Of a DNA stretch of 16,290 nucleotides, positions 14,243 through 16,290 are shown in pieces. The translations under genes and the position numbers were made by a program. Numbering within the stretch: position 1 is the stretch's first letter; the number at the start of each line of letters is the position of its first letter. Source of the stretch: CAYSPU01 sp964432995. Lineage in GTDB: Bacteria; Verrucomicrobiota; Verrucomicrobiia; Limisphaerales; JAHDYP01. Where the stretch lies: NCBI GenBank assembly GCA_964432995.1, contig CAYSPU010000130.1:1-16290 (forward strand). The letters run 5' to 3'. The notes beneath the pieces are model-generated. The model saw only the letters and a list, made by a program, of their open reading frames with translations, had not been told where the DNA came from and made no database searches.

Positions 14243-14519
14243 AATTCCGGTCCTGCTTCGGCGGACGGGTCAGGCCGACGGAGTGGGCGATATCGTCGAA
14301 TTCCTCGCGGCTGACGTCGGCGAGCGTCTTGCCGCGGGCGGAGATCTTCTCGTTGATCTTGATGGCTTTCTCGGTCATCTCCGCGTGGGTCTGCTCCGAG
14401 CCGCCGACCAGGGCGAAATTCGGACCGGTGGTCAGGCGTTTGTGGCCGTCCGAATCCAAGCCCACACCGAGCAGAAGGGCACGCCCCTTTCGCTTCTTCT
14501 GATCTCCCGACTGCGACAT
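14241..14519 (-). CDS. Small conserved-looking protein of unknown function (92 residues)
   Basis: The product begins with a Lys/Arg-rich stretch (QKKRKG, 7-12). It continues with LLLGVGLDSDGHKRLT (15-30), FALVGGSEQTHAEMTEKA (35-52) and a helical C-terminal part (53-80). It has no signal peptide, membrane segment or cysteine. I recall similar short proteins with a GVGLD-xxDGH-R-T core and a GGSExTHExM motif in planctomycete, verrucomicrobial and related genomes, always uncharacterised; this is memory, not a search. The conserved Gly/Asp/His-rich core suggests a folded domain rather than a spurious frame. The start ATG at 14519 follows a G-rich stretch that may act as ribosome-binding site. It converges on the hybrid kinase gene and lies downstream of the nitroreductase gene, across a 193-bp gap holding a repeat. 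Confidence 0.75.
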   Translation of the reverse strand: MSQSGDQKKRKGRALLLGVGLDSDGHKRLTTGPNFALVGGSEQTHAEMTEKAIKINEKISARGKTLADVSREEFDDIAHSVGLTRPPKQDRN

Positions 14520-14550
14520 CGCCCAACCCTACGCCGCCCGTTTTCAGGCG

Positions 14551-14647
14551 CAACACCGAACATCCAACATCGTCGCTGAACATTGAACCTCGGACTTGGA
14601 ACCGCAGGCTCTGCTTCGATGTTCGACGTTGGACGTTCGATGTTTCC
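14551..14647. repeat. Intergenic repeat with imperfect inverted arms (GATGTTCGA type)
   Basis: The left arm (14557-14587) contains GAACATCCAACATCG and GAACATTGAA. The right arm (14615-14645) contains TTCGATGTTCGACGTTGGAC and GTTCGATGTT. The arms are imperfect reverse complements around a 27-nt centre that includes CTTGGAACC. The base composition is less GC-rich than the surroundings. I recall closely similar strings recurring between genes in verrucomicrobial and planctomycete genomes, so I take it as a dispersed intergenic repeat. A folded RNA element or terminator of the nitroreductase transcript is also possible. Confidence 0.6.
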
Positions 14648-14712
14648 GCATCACGCAGGAGCGCGCGGGGGTGCGGCCGGCGCACCCCGAGGTTCCCCGA
14701 GGAGAGTCGCAA

Positions 14713-15798
14713 TCAACTGTGGCCGGTCTGGTGGTGGACGAGGAGTTCCCGCACGCCGCGTCGGGGCGTGGGGGGCACATCGGAGCCGCGCCCCATTCGG
14801 ATGACGGCGCGTGGGGCGCCGGGGCGGCCGGTCCAGGAGGCCATGCGCTCGCGCAATTCGGGGACTTCCACCGGCTGGTTCAGGAAGGAAGTGCAGAGGT
14901 CGTTCGCGCAGGCGGTGAGGAGCACGTGCTCGAGAGCCTGACCCGCCGCCAGCCAGGCGGCCACGTCGTCGTCTTCGGTGCCGAGGATCGCGATGGCGGG
15001 TGAATGGAGCGCGATGTCCCGATCCCGTGCCGCCTGCCCGCCGCCGCGGTCGAACGTCCGGATGATCGAGGGTCCGGCGAACGACAGCCAGTCCTGGATG
15101 CCCAAGCTGTGCCCGGCCAAGCCGTCCGCATGCGCGCCGGGATGCGAACGCACCCACGCCGCCAGTTCCTGGCGAAACGCCCGGTTTGCCCACTGAATAC
15201 GATCCGCTTCCGCAACCAGATCGGCCACGGCCGCGCGCGCTTCCTCGGTATCCGCCAGGACCAACCAGGCGCCCTCGTGCTCGGCGGCCTCGACCATTTC
15301 CGTTACCAACTCCTCGGGAATGGGGTCGGGCAGGTAGGGCGTCCGGTTGGTGCGCCGGCGGGTCAGGGCCTGAAACAGCATGACGTCCTCGGAGCTGGTG
15401 TCGCCCCGCAGCCCGAGCTGGAGGCGGGCCAGAAGGTTGGGATGGTCGCGATCCGGCAGGACGTCGACTCGGTAGGCGTGGCCGAAGTACTCGGCCGCCA
15501 CGCGCAAGTTGAACAGGGCCGCCCCGGCGCTCATCACCCGCTCGCGTCCGTCCGGATCCACCACCGGCAGGGTGCGCCGGGGATCGGTGAAGATCTCCAC
15601 GTCGGTCGGGTTGATCCGGAAGAGCCACGGCTGCGTGTTGTGCGTCGAGGGCGCCAGGATCGCGTAACCCAGCAGGAACTCGAGTTGATCTGAGGAACAC
15701 TCGTCGGCCGGGAAGCTGTCGGCCGAGATGGACCAGACATCGGGAGGAGTTTTCATGGCTTCGGCATCAGGTTTCAATACGCCGGATTCCAGGAGCAC
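14713..15798 (-). CDS. Acg-like nitroreductase-family FMN oxidoreductase
   Basis: The product has 361 residues from a GTG at 15798 preceded by AGGGG about five bases upstream; the ATG at 15756 (MKTPPDVW) is an alternative giving 347 residues. The first half matches the nitroreductase-like fold of the Acg/Rv2032 group: LLGYAILAPSTHNTQPWLFR (42-61) holds the usual FMN-contact segment, followed by VDPDGRERVMSAGAALFNLR (79-98) and RRRTNRTPY (147-155). The second half has the second subdomain with HSPAIAILGTEDDD (266-279), the helix AAGQALEHVLLTACANDLC (286-304) and the terminal PRRGVREL. Acg proteins of mycobacteria bind or sequester FMN and often lack normal nitroreductase activity; reductase activity here is therefore uncertain. 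It is transcribed away from ssrA, with a promoter candidate 49 bp upstream, and may be followed by the 92-residue gene. Confidence 0.85.
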   Translation of the reverse strand: MLLESGVLKPDAEAMKTPPDVWSISADSFPADECSSDQLEFLLGYAILAPSTHNTQPWLFRINPTDVEIFTDPRRTLPVVDPDGRERVMSAGAALFNLRVAAEYFGHAYRVDVLPDRDHPNLLARLQLGLRGDTSSEDVMLFQALTRRRTNRTPYLPDPIPEELVTEMVEAAEHEGAWLVLADTEEARAAVADLVAEADRIQWANRAFRQELAAWVRSHPGAHADGLAGHSLGIQDWLSFAGPSIIRTFDRGGGQAARDRDIALHSPAIAILGTEDDDVAAWLAAGQALEHVLLTACANDLCTSFLNQPVEVPELRERMASWTGRPGAPRAVIRMGRGSDVPPTPRRGVRELLVHHQTGHS

Positions 15799-15846
15799 AG
15801 CATCCCCTGACGCGCCGCCTGGGGAAGGTACCTGGTATTCAATGGC

Positions 15847-15875
15847 ACTCTAGCCTTCCGCCCGGTCCTGGGCAA
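15847..15875 (-). promoter_or_regulatory. Candidate promoter of the nitroreductase gene
   Basis: On the minus strand, TTGCCC (15875-15870) and TAGAGT (15852-15847) are 17 bp apart, each matching consensus at four of six positions. The start would be near 15840, leaving about 42 nt to the GTG at 15798. Confidence 0.35.
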
Positions 15876-15913
15876 CAACGTATCGGATTCAAGGGCGCGG
15901 GCCTTGGCGGGCA

Positions 15914-15942
15914 TTGACCCCGGCGCCTGATGGTGCGAGATT
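15914..15942 (+). promoter_or_regulatory. Candidate promoter of ssrA
   Basis: TTGACC (15914-15919) lies 17 bp before GAGATT (15937-15942). The -35 is good, the -10 poor. The position would start transcription about ten bases before the mature tmRNA 5' end, leaving a short leader for RNase P to remove. Confidence 0.4.
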
Positions 15943-15958
15943 CGGCTGTCGCTGGTCT

Positions 15959-16290
15959 GGGGGCGTATTGGTTTCGACCTGGTGATTGCGCCCGGGGCGG
16001 CATGCCGAGGACGATCCGTTGGCCTCGTTAATCATCGGATCAAAACAAAACTGCTAACGAAGAGTTGGCTCTCGCGGCCTAAACGTCGCGACGTTCGCCG
16101 CCGGACACCTGCTACGGCGGACGAACGCCACAGCAGGTTAGGTCGGTGCCGGAGGCTGCGCGGCAACGGCCGAAATCATTCCATGCGGTCTGGGCGACGG
16201 GATTCGTGCCGGGGCGTCATCCCGAAGCCGAGAACTATCCTCCGGCTAAGCATGTAGTCGCGACGGGTTTGATTGTCAGGGACGGGGGTT
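15959..16290 (+). ncRNA. ssrA: tmRNA (transfer-messenger RNA), 3' end beyond the window
   Basis: The 5' end GGGGGCGTATTGGTTTCGAC has the tRNA-like acceptor strand and the conserved TTCGAC of tmRNA, with the same spacing as B. subtilis tmRNA (7+6+7 nt). The internal tag frame opens at GCT 16053 and closes at TAA 16080-16082. Near the end, GCTAAGCATGTAG (16246-16258) is the highly conserved 3' segment, and the sequence runs out in the T arm (GGACGGGGGTT at the last bases). About 25 nt with the T loop, acceptor complement and CCA are missing. tmRNA with SmpB rescues stalled ribosomes and tags the unfinished peptide for proteolysis. It is a one-piece, not permuted, form. It is divergent from the nitroreductase gene. 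Confidence 0.97.
16053..16082 (+). other. tmRNA proteolysis-tag reading frame, tag ANEELALAA
   Basis: The resume codon GCT follows an A-rich stretch (CAAAACAAAACT) that matches the usual sequence upstream of the tag. It is followed by AAC GAA GAG TTG GCT CTC GCG GCC and TAA. With the alanine carried by tmRNA itself the added peptide is A-ANEELALAA. The C-terminal ALAA is the signal read by ClpXP/ClpAP-type proteases. The tag is one residue shorter than that of E. coli (ANDENYALAA). Confidence 0.93.

Noticed and set aside
15004..15693. 229-codon plus-strand frame antisense to the nitroreductase gene
   Set aside because: The sense frame has the nitroreductase motifs; the antisense frame has none.
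15982..16257. 91-codon plus-strand frame at the right edge
   Set aside because: It lies entirely inside tmRNA and is explained by that RNA gene.

Overview
This is a GC-rich bacterial window with two minus-strand blocks flanking a long plus-strand block, and a tmRNA at the right edge. The best guess for the source is a member of the Verrucomicrobiota, possibly Pedosphaera/Limisphaera-like. The guess rests on four traits: a secreted protein with the C-terminal beta-sandwich tail typical of that phylum (motif ALFPTGFYR), a Trp/Tyr-rich DUF6600-type lipoprotein, a GH-A clan barrel of a type I associate with verrucomicrobial glycosidase/glycosyltransferase proteins, and an intergenic GATGTTCGA-type repeat. 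This is inference from recalled families, not a database result.

Layout. Positions 1-4211 (minus strand) hold, in transcription order, a large Ala/Pro/Ser-rich lipoprotein (1914-4211), a secreted beta-sandwich protein (868-1860) and a glycoside-hydrolase-like gene (88-804). The last is cut by an in-frame TGA, and its frame stays open to the window edge. Positions 4212-4672 are a 461-bp divergent intergenic region with a candidate promoter and several stem-loops. Positions 4673-14218 (plus strand) hold an MBL/beta-CASP nuclease, asnA (aspartate-ammonia ligase), a two-subunit class I fumarase/tartrate dehydratase, a membrane sensor kinase with an overlapping LuxR-type response regulator, and a 1088-residue hybrid sensor kinase (GAF, four PAS, HisKA, HATPase, REC). 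Positions 14241-15798 (minus strand) hold a 92-residue uncharacterised protein and an Acg-like nitroreductase, separated by a dispersed-type repeat. From 15959 to the right edge lies ssrA (tmRNA), complete except for about 25 nt at its 3' end; it encodes the tag ANEELALAA.

How the genes relate. The fumarase subunits are 3 bp apart. The kinase starts 8 bp after the beta subunit, and the response regulator start overlaps the kinase end by 14 bp. The four are therefore probably one transcript, which would link a TCA-cycle-type enzyme to a two-component system. asnA and the beta-CASP nuclease are housekeeping-like single genes. I see no mobile element, CRISPR array or obvious defence system. The less ordinary items are the decaying glycosidase, the structured leader before the nuclease gene, the possible leaderless start of the fumarase operon, the tmRNA tag and the intergenic repeat.
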